Source: an uncultured Odoribacter sp.
GTDB taxonomy: Bacteria; Bacteroidota; Bacteroidia; Bacteroidales; Marinifilaceae
Direction: 5' to 3'
Assembly: GCA_900541415.1 (NCBI GenBank)
Contig: UQJP01000009.1
Location: 1-64,000, forward strand
Length of the DNA: 64,000 nt
The number at the start of each line of letters is the position of its first letter. Position 1 is the stretch's first letter. A program made the translations under genes and the position numbers. The notes beneath the pieces are model-generated. The model ran no database searches and was not told the DNA's origin. It saw only the letters and a list, made by a program, of their open reading frames with translations. Of the stretch, positions 24,452 through 32,865 are shown piece by piece.

Positions 24452-26458
24452 ATGAAGAATATTACTTATTTTCTATTTCTATGCTTGTTCTGCTTGTATA
24501 CCCTGACAGTTCAGGCCGAAAACCGTTGGAAGATTAATTCTGACGGGAGTATTTCGTGGAGGCCTGAAGCGGGTGAAACTCACCAAGACCATATTGAAAT
24601 GAGCGGTTTGAAAGTGTCTGCTGTCGTTCGCTATGGTGTCAGTGAGAAAGGAGAATTTACGATGAACAGAAGCATCGTTTGGCCGATGTTGCGTACCGTT
24701 CCCAATAACACCCACGCTTCGCTCACCCGCAGGTTTGCCTGGGATATTCCTGCTATGATTTCCGTTAACGGACAGCATTTACAAGGTGAAAAGGTTGAGA
24801 CCGTTACTTTAAACGGTGTTATCACAGTAAATAGTTTATTTCGGGTGAATAGAGGAAATATTTCACTGACCCGGATTTTATTTCCGTCGACAGATAAGTC
24901 GGCTTTCTGCGAAAAATATATATTGCGTAATGTTAATAACCATGATGTTAGCGTTGAAATTCCGCAAGCACGTTCCGTCATACAAACTCCACAGGAACAG
25001 GGGGTAGATGGCAGTTATCGTTTGGTTGCGGAAATCAAAGGAGGCCAAACTGTGACATTAAAGTCCGGTGAGGAAGTTTCTTTCAGTGTTTTTTTCACCG
25101 GATATAAATCGCATGAGAATGAACTGGTGCTGGATGTGGATAAAGAGCTGAAAGCACGTGAGGCTTTTATTGTTGCTTTGTGGAACAACCTGATATTGGA
25201 TACTCCGGATCCTATTATTAATACGATGTTCGCTTTCGCCAAAATCCGAGGTGCGGAAAGTATTTACGACACGAAAGGGGGACTGATGCACGGTCCGGGA
25301 GGAGAGGCTTTTTATGCCGCTATTTGGGCAAATGACCAGGCTGAATATATCAATCCTTTTTTCCCTTATTTGGGATATGAAATAGGTAATCAATCTGCCT
25401 TATGTTCTTTTGAGCATTTTGCCCGTTTCATGAATCCGGAATATAAAAAAATTCCGAGTTCGATTATAGCTGAAGGAATAAGCACTTGGGGCGGAGCCGG
25501 TGATCGCGGTGACGCTGCCATGGTGGCCTATGGTGCCGCCAGATATGCATTGGCAAGGGGAAATAAGGAAGAAGCAAAGAAACTTTGGGCACTTATCGAA
25601 TGGTGTCTTGAATATTGCAGGCGGCAGTTGAATCCGGAAGGAGTAGTGGTATCGGATTCCGATGAGTTGGAAGGACGCTTCCCGGCAGGTAAAGCCAATT
25701 TATGTACTTCTTCTTTGTATTATGATGCACTTTTATCTGCTTCTTATTTGGGTAAAGAGATTGGTGTCAGTTCTGCTTTGTTGAGTCAATACAAGAAACA
25801 GGCCGTACAGCTGAAAGAAAATATAGAACGTTACTTCGGAGGTGAAGTGGAGGGTTTCGATACCTATTGTTACTATAAAGGAAATGATAAACTCCGTTCT
25901 TGGATTTGTATTCCTCTGACCGTAGGAATTTATGACCGTAAAGATGAAACAATCAAGGCATTATTTTCGCCCAATCTATGGACTAAAGACGGATTGCTGA
26001 CCGAATCGGGAAGTAAAACATTCTGGGATCGTTCCACTTTATATGCCCTGCGTGGGGCTTATGCGTGTGGAGAGACAGAGAAAGCAACCGAATATCTGGA
26101 GTTTTATTCCACGCAGCGTTTACTGGGCGATCACGTGCCCTATGCCATCGAAGCCTGGCCGGAAGGCAATCAACGTCATTTATCTGCCGAGAGTGGATTG
26201 TATGCCCGCATTATAACGGAAGGACTGTTCGGTATTCGTCCCACGGGGCTCCGTTCGTTTACCCTGACACCTCGTTTGCCTCAAAATTGGGATTACTTGA
26301 ATTTGAAGAATATACGGGCCTTTGAAAAGAAGTTTGACATTGAAGTGAAACGACTGAAAAACGGAAAAAATGAAATTTCTGTTTTTACCGATGGAAAAAT
26401 AGTTCGCAAACAGGTTGTTAAGAATGGGCAATCGATTCAAATTCAGTTGCCCGGATAA
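24452..26458 (+). CDS. exported six-hairpin glycosidase-like protein
   Basis: A 668-residue exported protein with a signal peptide of about 22 residues (ending TVQAE). The N-terminal 230 residues look like a beta-sandwich, followed by an (alpha/alpha)6-type barrel with acidic motifs typical of six-hairpin glycosidases: WANDQAEY near 293, WGGAGDRGDAA near 347 and SDSDELEGRFP near 399. A C-terminal beta domain closes the chain. It is likely a glycoside hydrolase, perhaps acting on rhamnose- or glucose-type glycans, but the family and substrate are not certain. It has its own promoter; a SusC/SusD pair or regulator, as in a polysaccharide utilisation locus, is not present beside it. Confidence 0.75.
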   Translation: MKNITYFLFLCLFCLYTLTVQAENRWKINSDGSISWRPEAGETHQDHIEMSGLKVSAVVRYGVSEKGEFTMNRSIVWPMLRTVPNNTHASLTRRFAWDIPAMISVNGQHLQGEKVETVTLNGVITVNSLFRVNRGNISLTRILFPSTDKSAFCEKYILRNVNNHDVSVEIPQARSVIQTPQEQGVDGSYRLVAEIKGGQTVTLKSGEEVSFSVFFTGYKSHENELVLDVDKELKAREAFIVALWNNLILDTPDPIINTMFAFAKIRGAESIYDTKGGLMHGPGGEAFYAAIWANDQAEYINPFFPYLGYEIGNQSALCSFEHFARFMNPEYKKIPSSIIAEGISTWGGAGDRGDAAMVAYGAARYALARGNKEEAKKLWALIEWCLEYCRRQLNPEGVVVSDSDELEGRFPAGKANLCTSSLYYDALLSASYLGKEIGVSSALLSQYKKQAVQLKENIERYFGGEVEGFDTYCYYKGNDKLRSWICIPLTVGIYDRKDETIKALFSPNLWTKDGLLTESGSKTFWDRSTLYALRGAYACGETEKATEYLEFYSTQRLLGDHVPYAIEAWPEGNQRHLSAESGLYARIITEGLFGIRPTGLRSFTLTPRLPQNWDYLNLKNIRAFEKKFDIEVKRLKNGKNEISVFTDGKIVRKQVVKNGQSIQIQLPG

Positions 26459-26478
26459 GTAGTTCAGGGGTATGGTAA

Positions 26479-26514
26479 AACAACTCTCCGATCAGTTTTG
26501 TTCAAAGAGTTGTT
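26479..26514 (+). terminator. possible terminator of glycosidase-like gene
   Basis: AACAACTCT (26479-26487) pairs with AGAGTTGTT (26506-26514). The tail is GGTCTTTAAG, a short U-rich stretch. Confidence 0.45.
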
Positions 26515-26531
26515 GGTCTTTAAGCCATCAA

Positions 26532-26570
26532 GATTTCCCCGCTCTCCTTCTTTAGGAAAGCGGGGAAATC
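26532..26570. repeat. strong GC-rich hairpin
   Basis: GATTTCCCCGCT (26532-26543) pairs perfectly with AGCGGGGAAATC (26559-26570), with an inner TCCT/AGGA pairing. No U-tract follows on the plus strand, so it is not a standard terminator there. Confidence 0.6.
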
Positions 26571-26747
26571 ATATAACCTGATGTAATCCAAACACTATAT
26601 TTGGGTAAATAAACACTCATTGAACCGAAATTATTCGTGATCTTCTTTAACAGTGGTTTATGGAGATATGCGGCATTAAACGTTACAATTCTTTAAATTT
26701 ATTAAAGGAATCAGTGCTAAAGTGATTTATCCGTGGGGGAAAATGTG

Positions 26748-26755
26748 TATCTTTG
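26748..26755 (+). promoter_or_regulatory. possible -7 element before DUF3472 gene
   Basis: TATCTTTG matches TAnnTTTG, 43 bases before the start codon. The -33 side reads TTTA at 26726-26729, 18 bases away, a partial match. Confidence 0.45.
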
Positions 26756-26797
26756 TCAGGATGGTGTACATAATTTAGAAATAATAATTTAAGTTTT

Positions 26798-28060
26798 ATG
26801 ATGAAAAGTATATTTTTCAGTCTGTTTTTTCTGTGTTGCTGTATGGCGGGTTTTGCTCAGGATGCAATGACTTATGTGTCTTTGACAGGGAATGCCTACA
26901 TTACTTCACCGGAGCGGGAAGCCCGTATCACCGGGCGTGGTTTGGCACGCTGGACAAGTCCCGGCACTGTGGTCAGTGTTTATTTTTATATGCCTCAAAA
27001 GGGTACGTTCGGTTTAGCCATAAGGGCTAAAGGTGACTCTAAGATCAAAGTGAGTTGCAATAAGATGAAATCCCTGATTCCGCTTAATTCTTCCGAATGG
27101 CAGGAAATTCCGGTGGGTCAGTTTAAGGTGGCTAAACCGGGGTATGTGAAGGTGGACTTACAGGGAGTGGAAAAACGGGGAGAGACATTCGGTGAGGTTT
27201 CGGATATTATTGTTTCGGGAGGAACGGGAGAAATGGTGTTTGTGAAAGATTTTTCTACCTACTGGGGAAGAAGAGGCCCTTCCGTGCATATCAATTATAT
27301 AATGCCTAAAGATTCCGTAGAGTGGTTTTATAACGAAGTGACCGTTCCTGAATCGGGAAAAGTTTTGGCTTCTTACTATATGGCGAATGGTTTCGGGGAA
27401 GGATATTTCGGTATGCAATTCAATTCACCCACCGAACGCCGCATTCTTTTTTCCGTATGGAGTCCGTTCGACACTCAGGATCCTAAAAAGATTCCGGATG
27501 ACTATAAAATTACAATGCTCCGGCGGGGCGAGGGGGTACATATCGGAGAGTTCGGGAATGAAGGTTCCGGTGGTCAAAGTTATTTAAAATACAATTGGAA
27601 GGCCGGGAAGACTTATCCGTTCCTGATGCAGGTACGTCCCGACGGGAAGGGAAATACAGTATATACTGCCTATTTTTATGCTACGGATGAGGGGAAATGG
27701 AGATTGATCGCCAGTTTCCAGCGTCCTAAAACCGATACCTGGTATAAGCGTCCTCATTCATTTTTGGAAAATTTCAGCCCGGAACAAGGTTATCTGACCC
27801 GCTGGGTATTGTTTAATAATCAATGGGTGCGTACGGCCGACGGGCAATGGAAAGAGCTTACCGAAGCGAGATTTTCACACGATGCAACGGCCGGAGCCGG
27901 AGTGCGCCGTGATTATCAGGGAGGAGCAAAAGGAAAGAAAGGGTTTTATTTGAAAAATTGTGGTTTTTTCAATGAGCCGACGGCGGGAGGAACGAAGTTT
28001 GAACGTCCTGCTTCCGGTAAACACCCGCAAATTGATTTTGAAAGCCTTGAGAAATTGTAA
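26798..28060 (+). CDS. exported DUF5077/DUF3472 protein
   Basis: A 420-residue exported protein with a signal peptide of about 20 residues (ending GFAQ). Residues about 22-140 match the DUF5077 beta-domain type seen before DUF3472, and residues about 150-400 resemble DUF3472 (YNEVTVPESG, SYYMANGFGEGYFGMQ, FSVWSPFDTQDP). The family is common in gut and soil bacteria and is probably a carbohydrate-binding or glycan-active secreted protein; no catalytic residues can be named. Start at the first of two ATG codons (26798, 26801). It is a single-gene unit ending at a strong hairpin. Confidence 0.85.
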   Translation: MMKSIFFSLFFLCCCMAGFAQDAMTYVSLTGNAYITSPEREARITGRGLARWTSPGTVVSVYFYMPQKGTFGLAIRAKGDSKIKVSCNKMKSLIPLNSSEWQEIPVGQFKVAKPGYVKVDLQGVEKRGETFGEVSDIIVSGGTGEMVFVKDFSTYWGRRGPSVHINYIMPKDSVEWFYNEVTVPESGKVLASYYMANGFGEGYFGMQFNSPTERRILFSVWSPFDTQDPKKIPDDYKITMLRRGEGVHIGEFGNEGSGGQSYLKYNWKAGKTYPFLMQVRPDGKGNTVYTAYFYATDEGKWRLIASFQRPKTDTWYKRPHSFLENFSPEQGYLTRWVLFNNQWVRTADGQWKELTEARFSHDATAGAGVRRDYQGGAKGKKGFYLKNCGFFNEPTAGGTKFERPASGKHPQIDFESLEKL

Positions 28061-28098
28061 TGGGTGTGTCCCTGTCGGAAGGGATGAAAAGCAATAAA

Positions 28099-28147
28099 AA
28101 AACAGCATCTTAAAAGTAAGGAAAGTTAGCTTTTAAGATGCTGTTTT
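28099..28147 (+). terminator. terminator after DUF3472 gene
   Basis: AAAACAGCATCTTAAAAG (28099-28116) pairs perfectly over 18 bases with 28130-28147, which ends in TTTT. Confidence 0.85.
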
Positions 28148-28243
28148 AAGTTTGTGGTAGCCGTACTTGTTCCGAAGAAAGTCTTGTTGCTATTTTCGGT
28201 AAATTGTCCGGCAGCGAGTATGGCAAGGAAAGCGTTTTTGATT

Positions 28244-28272
28244 ATAAAGCCCGGTATACCACCGGGCTTTAT
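28244..28272 (-). terminator. hairpin after mscS-like gene
   Basis: ATAAAGCCCGGT (28244-28255) pairs with ACCGGGCTTTAT (28261-28272). It lies 18 bases after the stop codon of the MscS-like gene on the minus strand; the U-tract is only the stem-internal TTTAT. Confidence 0.6.
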
Positions 28273-28290
28273 ATATGATCGGCTTATGGA

Positions 28291-29130
28291 TTATTGATGC
28301 AAATGCACATCCAATTGCGGGAATGGGATGTTAAGCCCTTCTTCTGTAAAGGTTTTATATACTTTTTCGTTTAGGCTAAAGTAAACGTCCCAGTAATCGG
28401 GGGAGTTCACCCAGGCACGGACAACGATGTTTACCGAACTTTCCCCCAAAGAGGTCAGGGCGATAAACCATGCCGGATCTTTCAACACTCTTTCATCGGA
28501 AGCCAGTAATCTGTCAATCACGGCTTTCGCTTTATCGTAACTGTCGCCATATCCGATGCCGAACTCCCAGTCAACCCGTCGGGTGGGTTCTTTGGAATAG
28601 TTTTTGGTGATTCCGGTAGATAATCCTCCGTTAGGGATGATGATTTGTTTATTGTCGGGGGTGGTGATCAGAGTATTGAAAATTTGTATTTCCTTCACTT
28701 TCCCGCTTTGTCCCTGGGCTTCGATCGAATCACCTACTTTGAAAGGTTTGAATAACAAGATCATAACTCCTCCGGCGAAGTTTTGTAAAGTGCCGCTTAA
28801 TGCCATGCCAATTGCTACTCCGGCAGAAGCAAACAGAGCGATGAAGGAACTGGTTTCGATTCCCAATACACTGATGATGGTGATGACCAAAACAAAGTTG
28901 AGCGTTATGCTGACTAAGCTTTTAACAAAGGAAAATAGAGATGCTTCTACTTGTCTTTTTTCCATGATCGTACAGATCAGGCGGCGCAATCTTTTCACGA
29001 TCCAGCGTCCAATGATAAGAATTACCAGGGCAATCAGTAGTTTACTACCGAGCGATATTCCCAAATCGATCATTTTGCTGATAAATACATCCCACGATAG
29101 GGTTGAGGTTGAGTTGAGAACTTCTTCCAT
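28291..29130 (-). CDS. MscS family mechanosensitive channel
   Basis: A 279-residue channel of the small-conductance mechanosensitive family, which releases solutes during osmotic down-shock. Three N-terminal membrane helices (about 25-48, 66-90 and 93-128) include the Gly/Ala-rich pore helix ASAGVAIGMALSGTLQNFAGG; the beta domain (FKPFKVGDSIEAQGQ) and the mixed alpha/beta C-terminal domain follow. Length is close to that of E. coli MscS (286). ATG at 29130. Transcribed divergently from argS. Confidence 0.94.
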   Translation of the reverse strand: MEEVLNSTSTLSWDVFISKMIDLGISLGSKLLIALVILIIGRWIVKRLRRLICTIMEKRQVEASLFSFVKSLVSITLNFVLVITIISVLGIETSSFIALFASAGVAIGMALSGTLQNFAGGVMILLFKPFKVGDSIEAQGQSGKVKEIQIFNTLITTPDNKQIIIPNGGLSTGITKNYSKEPTRRVDWEFGIGYGDSYDKAKAVIDRLLASDERVLKDPAWFIALTSLGESSVNIVVRAWVNSPDYWDVYFSLNEKVYKTFTEEGLNIPFPQLDVHLHQ

Positions 29131-29179
29131 AATTCGTTGTAATTAAAGTTTGTTTGTTAAAATAATGATAATTAGAGTT

Positions 29180-29211
29180 CAAAAGTATAAAAAATATTTA
29201 TTTTTTTGCAA
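29180..29211 (-). promoter_or_regulatory. possible promoter of mscS-like gene
   Basis: On the minus strand TACTTTTG (29187-29180) fits TAnnTTTG; TTG (29211-29209) lies 21 bases upstream. Confidence 0.45.
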
Positions 29212-29244
29212 GATAGACTGCGAATAACTTTCCCTATTTTTAAC

Positions 29245-29271
29245 TTGTTTCGCTAAATAATTGTATTTTTG
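29245..29271 (+). promoter_or_regulatory. possible promoter of argS
   Basis: TATTTTTG (29264-29271) fits TAnnTTTG; CTTG ending at 29247 lies 16 bases upstream, a short spacing. The 5' leader would be about 48 bases. Confidence 0.45.
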
Positions 29272-29325
29272 CGGGACGTGTTTAAAACATTCATAACTCG
29301 GAAATCAATATCATAAAATTAAAAT

Positions 29326-31113
29326 ATGAGCATAGAAAGTTTGTTGACTTCAAAGGTGATCGAAGCAGTGAAACAGTGCTATGGCGCTGACGTGGAAGCA
29401 GGTAATATACAGTTGCAGGCCACTCGTAAGGAGTTTGCCGGGGACTTGACCGTAGTGGTTTTCCCTTTTACCCGTTTTTCTAAAAAATCTCCGGAAGAAA
29501 CCGCCAAACAGTTGGGAGATTATCTGCGGGAGCATATCGATGAGATCAAGGATTATAATGTGGTGAAGGGATTTTTGAATATCGAGATTTCATCGGCTTA
29601 CTGGCTGGGCGTGCTGAACGAGGTGGCCCAAGAGGAGAAATACGGTTATCGGAAAGAGAGAAGCGGATGTTCATATATGATCGAATATTCTTCGCCGAAT
29701 ACAAATAAACCTTTGCATTTAGGGCATATTCGCAATAATTTATTGGGGTGGTCGGTGTCCGAAATTCAGAAGGCGAACGGGCACGACGTAAAGATGGTGA
29801 ATCTGGTGAACGACCGGGGTATCCATATTTGTAAGAGTATGATCGCCTGGAAAAAATTTGCCAACGGAGCCACTCCGGAGAGCACAGGCATGAAAGGCGA
29901 CCATTTTGTGGGCGATTATTATGTGCGTTTCGATAAGGAATATAAAGCCGAGATAAAGAAACTGACGGAACAGGGCATGGAGGAAGAGGAGGCTAAAAAG
30001 AATGCGCCTATTTTGCTGGAAGCTCAGGAAATGTTGCGGAAATGGGAAGCCGGGGACGAAGAAACCGTTAGCCTGTGGCGTACGATGAACGATTGGGTGC
30101 TGAAAGGCTTTGATGAAACCTATAAGGTGATGGGCGTTGGTTTCGATAAGGTGTATTTTGAATCGCAAACTTATAAGAAGGGAAGGGATATAGTGCTGAA
30201 AGGTTTGGCAGACGGCGTGCTCTACCGGAAAGAAACGGGAAGTGTTTGGGCCGATTTGACGGGTGACGGACTGGACCACAAATTATTGCTCCGGGACGAT
30301 GGAACTTCGGTGTATATGACGCAGGATATTGGGACGGCTTACGACCGTTTTAATGAGTTTAAGATCGATGAGATGATCTATGTGGTGGGAAATGAACAGA
30401 ATTACCATTTTCAGGTATTGTCTTTGATATGTAAGAAGTTAGGTTTTGATTGGGCTGACAAAATTCGCCATTTGTCTTACGGGATGGTGGAGTTGCCGGA
30501 AGGAAAGATGAAATCGCGTGAAGGAACGGTGGTGGATGCCGACGACCTGATGGCAGAAATGATCAATACAGCCAGGGAAACGTCGAAAGAGTTAGGGAAA
30601 TTGGACGGGTATAGTGAAGAGGAGGCAGAGGAGGTTTATCGGAAAGTGGCTTTAGGGGCATTGAAGTATTTTATCCTGAAAGTAGATCCGAAGAAAACCA
30701 TGATGTTCAATCCTAAAGAATCTATCGATTTTAATGGAAATACGGGTCCTTTTATCCAATATACTTATGCGCGTATCAAGTCGATTCTTCGGAAAGCGGA
30801 AGAAGCCGGAATCCGGATTGCTCCCGCAGATATACATATCACTCTCTCCTATAAAGAGCAGGATTTGATTAAGTCGATCTCAAAATTACCGGCAGTGGTG
30901 AAAGAGGCGGGGGAAAATTACAGTCCGGCTTTATTGGGAAATTATGCTTACGAACTGGCCAAGGAATTTAACCAGTTCTACCATGATTTCTCCATCTTGA
31001 AGGAAGAAGATGTTACGGTGAGAAATTTCCGGCTTTTGCTGGCTAAAGAATGTAGCGAAGCCATCAAGAATGCGATGGGGATGTTGGGAATCGAAATGCC
31101 TGAAAGAATGTAA
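29326..31113 (+). CDS. argS: arginyl-tRNA synthetase
   Basis: Charges tRNA-Arg with arginine. The 595-residue class I synthetase has the N-terminal Add-1-type tRNA-binding domain (about 1-110), the HIGH motif as HLGHIRNN near residue 130, the KMSKS counterpart as GKMKSREG near 390, and the C-terminal DALR anticodon-binding domain (about 470-595). Full length. It is the first of five closely spaced genes on this strand (argS, flavin reductase, PHP phosphatase, TSCPD protein, inositol monophosphatase) running to 33633, so it may be read with them from the promoter near 29264. Confidence 0.97.
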   Translation: MSIESLLTSKVIEAVKQCYGADVEAGNIQLQATRKEFAGDLTVVVFPFTRFSKKSPEETAKQLGDYLREHIDEIKDYNVVKGFLNIEISSAYWLGVLNEVAQEEKYGYRKERSGCSYMIEYSSPNTNKPLHLGHIRNNLLGWSVSEIQKANGHDVKMVNLVNDRGIHICKSMIAWKKFANGATPESTGMKGDHFVGDYYVRFDKEYKAEIKKLTEQGMEEEEAKKNAPILLEAQEMLRKWEAGDEETVSLWRTMNDWVLKGFDETYKVMGVGFDKVYFESQTYKKGRDIVLKGLADGVLYRKETGSVWADLTGDGLDHKLLLRDDGTSVYMTQDIGTAYDRFNEFKIDEMIYVVGNEQNYHFQVLSLICKKLGFDWADKIRHLSYGMVELPEGKMKSREGTVVDADDLMAEMINTARETSKELGKLDGYSEEEAEEVYRKVALGALKYFILKVDPKKTMMFNPKESIDFNGNTGPFIQYTYARIKSILRKAEEAGIRIAPADIHITLSYKEQDLIKSISKLPAVVKEAGENYSPALLGNYAYELAKEFNQFYHDFSILKEEDVTVRNFRLLLAKECSEAIKNAMGMLGIEMPERM

Positions 31114-31115
31114 AG

Positions 31116-31727
31116 ATGAGAGGATTCACGATATTTCGAATTATTATTATAGGAATGCTTGCCGTTGTTTTTATGGCATGCTATGATCAAAAGAAGGAGG
31201 ATAAAATGGAAGGAATTGGAAAAATGCAATCGGTAAAACCTAAGGAGATCACGGATAATTATATTAAGCTGATCGGAGATAAATGGATGCTGGTGACAGC
31301 CGGGGATTCGTCGAGTTTCAATATGATGACAGCCAGTTGGGGATGTGCGGGATTTTTATGGAATAAGCCGGTGGTATTTATTTTTATCCGTCCTCAGCGT
31401 CATACTTTCGGTTTTTTGGAGAAAAATGAAGGATTTACCCTTTCTTTCTTTGAAGAGAAGTATCGTCCGGCTTTATCTGTGTGCGGATCGGTTTCCGGAC
31501 GGGATACGGATAAAGTGAAGGCTTCCGGACTCACTCCCTGTAAAACCGAGGGAGGGAATGTCACTTTCAAGGAGGCGCGTTTGGTTTTGGAATGTAAGAA
31601 GTTGTATGCCGATTTCCTGAATCCGGAGGCGTTTATCGACCAGAAGATTTTGGAAAGCGTTTATCCCGATAAGGACTATCATAAAGTATACGTGGCAGAG
31701 ATTGTAAATGCGTGGGAGAAGAAGTAA
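31116..31727 (+). CDS. flavin reductase-like protein with two possible starts
   Basis: A 203-residue protein whose body (from about residue 35) is a flavin reductase-like FMN-binding split barrel: MLVTAGDSSSFNMMTASWG, FIRPQRHT, FTLSFF. Such proteins reduce flavin or bind FMN in redox reactions. The ATG at 31116, two bases after the argS stop, gives a hydrophobic N-terminus with a lipobox-like VFMAC (Cys22), which would make it a lipoprotein. A second in-frame ATG at 31206 is preceded by a perfect AGGAGG at 31195-31200, rare in this phylum, and would give a 173-residue cytosolic form beginning at the normal family start. Both forms are possible. Substrate unknown. Confidence 0.82.
   Translation: MRGFTIFRIIIIGMLAVVFMACYDQKKEDKMEGIGKMQSVKPKEITDNYIKLIGDKWMLVTAGDSSSFNMMTASWGCAGFLWNKPVVFIFIRPQRHTFGFLEKNEGFTLSFFEEKYRPALSVCGSVSGRDTDKVKASGLTPCKTEGGNVTFKEARLVLECKKLYADFLNPEAFIDQKILESVYPDKDYHKVYVAEIVNAWEKK
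31195..31200 (+). promoter_or_regulatory. strong Shine-Dalgarno before an internal start
   Basis: AGGAGG with five bases before ATG 31206. It sits inside the flavin reductase gene and may drive a shorter, unanchored form. The same bases code for Lys-Glu-Asp, so chance is possible. Confidence 0.5.
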
Positions 31728-32564
31728 ATGAATCGTACGAATTATCATAGCCATTGCTCATTCTGTGACGGTAAAGCTCCTATGGAGGAATTTGTAAAGT
31801 CGGCTATTGCTGCCGGTTTTACGAGTTATGGGGTGTCTTCGCACGCTCCGTTGCCTTTCGATACCCGCTGGACTCTGAAATCCGGTGATGTCCCGGCTTA
31901 TTTGGATGAATTGGAACGGTTGAAGCGGAAGTATGCGGGGACAATCGAATTATATGCCGGAATGGAGATCGATTACCTGAATGATGAGCAAAATCCTGCG
32001 ATGGCTTATTTTCAGGAGTTGCCTTTGGATTACCGGATCGGATCGGTGCATTTGATATATACTCCGGGTGGGGAGATTGTGGATACGGATACCAATCCGG
32101 AAAATTTTCAATTGATTTTAAATACTCATTTTCAGGGTGATCTGAAACGTTTGGTGAACACTTACTTGAATGCTTCCATGCGGATGGTAGAGCTGGGAGG
32201 ATTCGATTTCGTGGGACATGCGGATAAGATTTCCTATAATGCCTGCCTGTGTGATCCTTCTTTGCCGGAACAAGAATGGTTTAACCAAAGGTTGCGGGAT
32301 TATTTTGCTTTTATTGCTGAGAGAGGGATTATGGCAGAAGTGAATACGAAAGCTTATTCTAAAAAAGGCTGTTTTTTTCCTGCTGTACGGCATTTCCGGT
32401 TGTGGAAGGAATTGGGAATACCTGTGCTTGTTAATTCGGATGCCCATTTCCCGGAATTGGTGAACGATAGTCGTCCTTTGGCTTTGAGTTTACTTAAAGA
32501 AGCAGGCTTTCGGACGGTGAGGGAATTAAAGGCCGGGAAGTGGATAGATGTTGAGATTGAATGA
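31728..32564 (+). CDS. PHP-family histidinol-phosphatase
   Basis: Expected to dephosphorylate histidinol phosphate, the penultimate step of histidine synthesis. The 278-residue PHP-type protein has the N-terminal metal-binding YHSHCSFCDG, the GMEIDYL stretch near residue 82, SVHLIY near 105, GHADKI near 163 and a C-terminal NSDAHFPE near 240, the set of His/Asp/Glu ligands of the HisK family. The ATG directly abuts the stop of the flavin reductase gene (TAAATG). Other his genes are not nearby, and some PHP proteins have other phosphoester substrates, so the substrate is inferred from the family. Confidence 0.85.
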   Translation: MNRTNYHSHCSFCDGKAPMEEFVKSAIAAGFTSYGVSSHAPLPFDTRWTLKSGDVPAYLDELERLKRKYAGTIELYAGMEIDYLNDEQNPAMAYFQELPLDYRIGSVHLIYTPGGEIVDTDTNPENFQLILNTHFQGDLKRLVNTYLNASMRMVELGGFDFVGHADKISYNACLCDPSLPEQEWFNQRLRDYFAFIAERGIMAEVNTKAYSKKGCFFPAVRHFRLWKELGIPVLVNSDAHFPELVNDSRPLALSLLKEAGFRTVRELKAGKWIDVEIE

Positions 32565-32596
32565 GTAGAGGGGATTTTTAAGAACAGGGGAAAGTT

Positions 32597-32851
32597 ATGA
32601 AGAAGACATTACATTTTGTGCCATCATCCGTATGTTCGTCGGCAATCGACCTGACGGTGGAGGACGGGATAATCCGGGAAATTCATTTTACGGGTGGATG
32701 CAACGGGAATCTGCAAGGTATTTCTTTATTGGCAAGAGGAATGAAAGTGGAAGATGTGATCGATCGGCTGGAAGGTATCCATTGCGGAAGTAAACGGACA
32801 TCTTGTCCTGACCAGCTTACGAAAGCCTTACGTGAGATGCAGGAAAAATAA
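32597..32851 (+). CDS. TSCPD-domain protein (TIGR03905 type)
   Basis: An 84-residue protein with the TSCPD motif as RTSCPDQL near residue 72 and conserved glycines and cysteines (FTGGCNGN, GIHCGSK). The domain also occurs at the end of some ribonucleotide reductases and as stand-alone small proteins of unknown function; metal or nucleic acid binding is often supposed. It lies between the PHP phosphatase and the inositol monophosphatase genes, with gaps of 32 and 14 bases. Confidence 0.85.
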   Translation: MKKTLHFVPSSVCSSAIDLTVEDGIIREIHFTGGCNGNLQGISLLARGMKVEDVIDRLEGIHCGSKRTSCPDQLTKALREMQEK

Positions 32852-32865
32852 AATATAAATTGAGT

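Larger units (their letters stand above)
26461..26797. other. 337-base intergenic region with two hairpins and a promoter core
   Basis: No gene seen. From left to right it holds a hairpin at 26479-26514, a stronger hairpin at 26532-26570, AT-rich sequence, and TATCTTTG at 26748-26755 before the DUF3472 gene. A small RNA or a terminator array would fit, but neither is shown. Confidence 0.5.
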
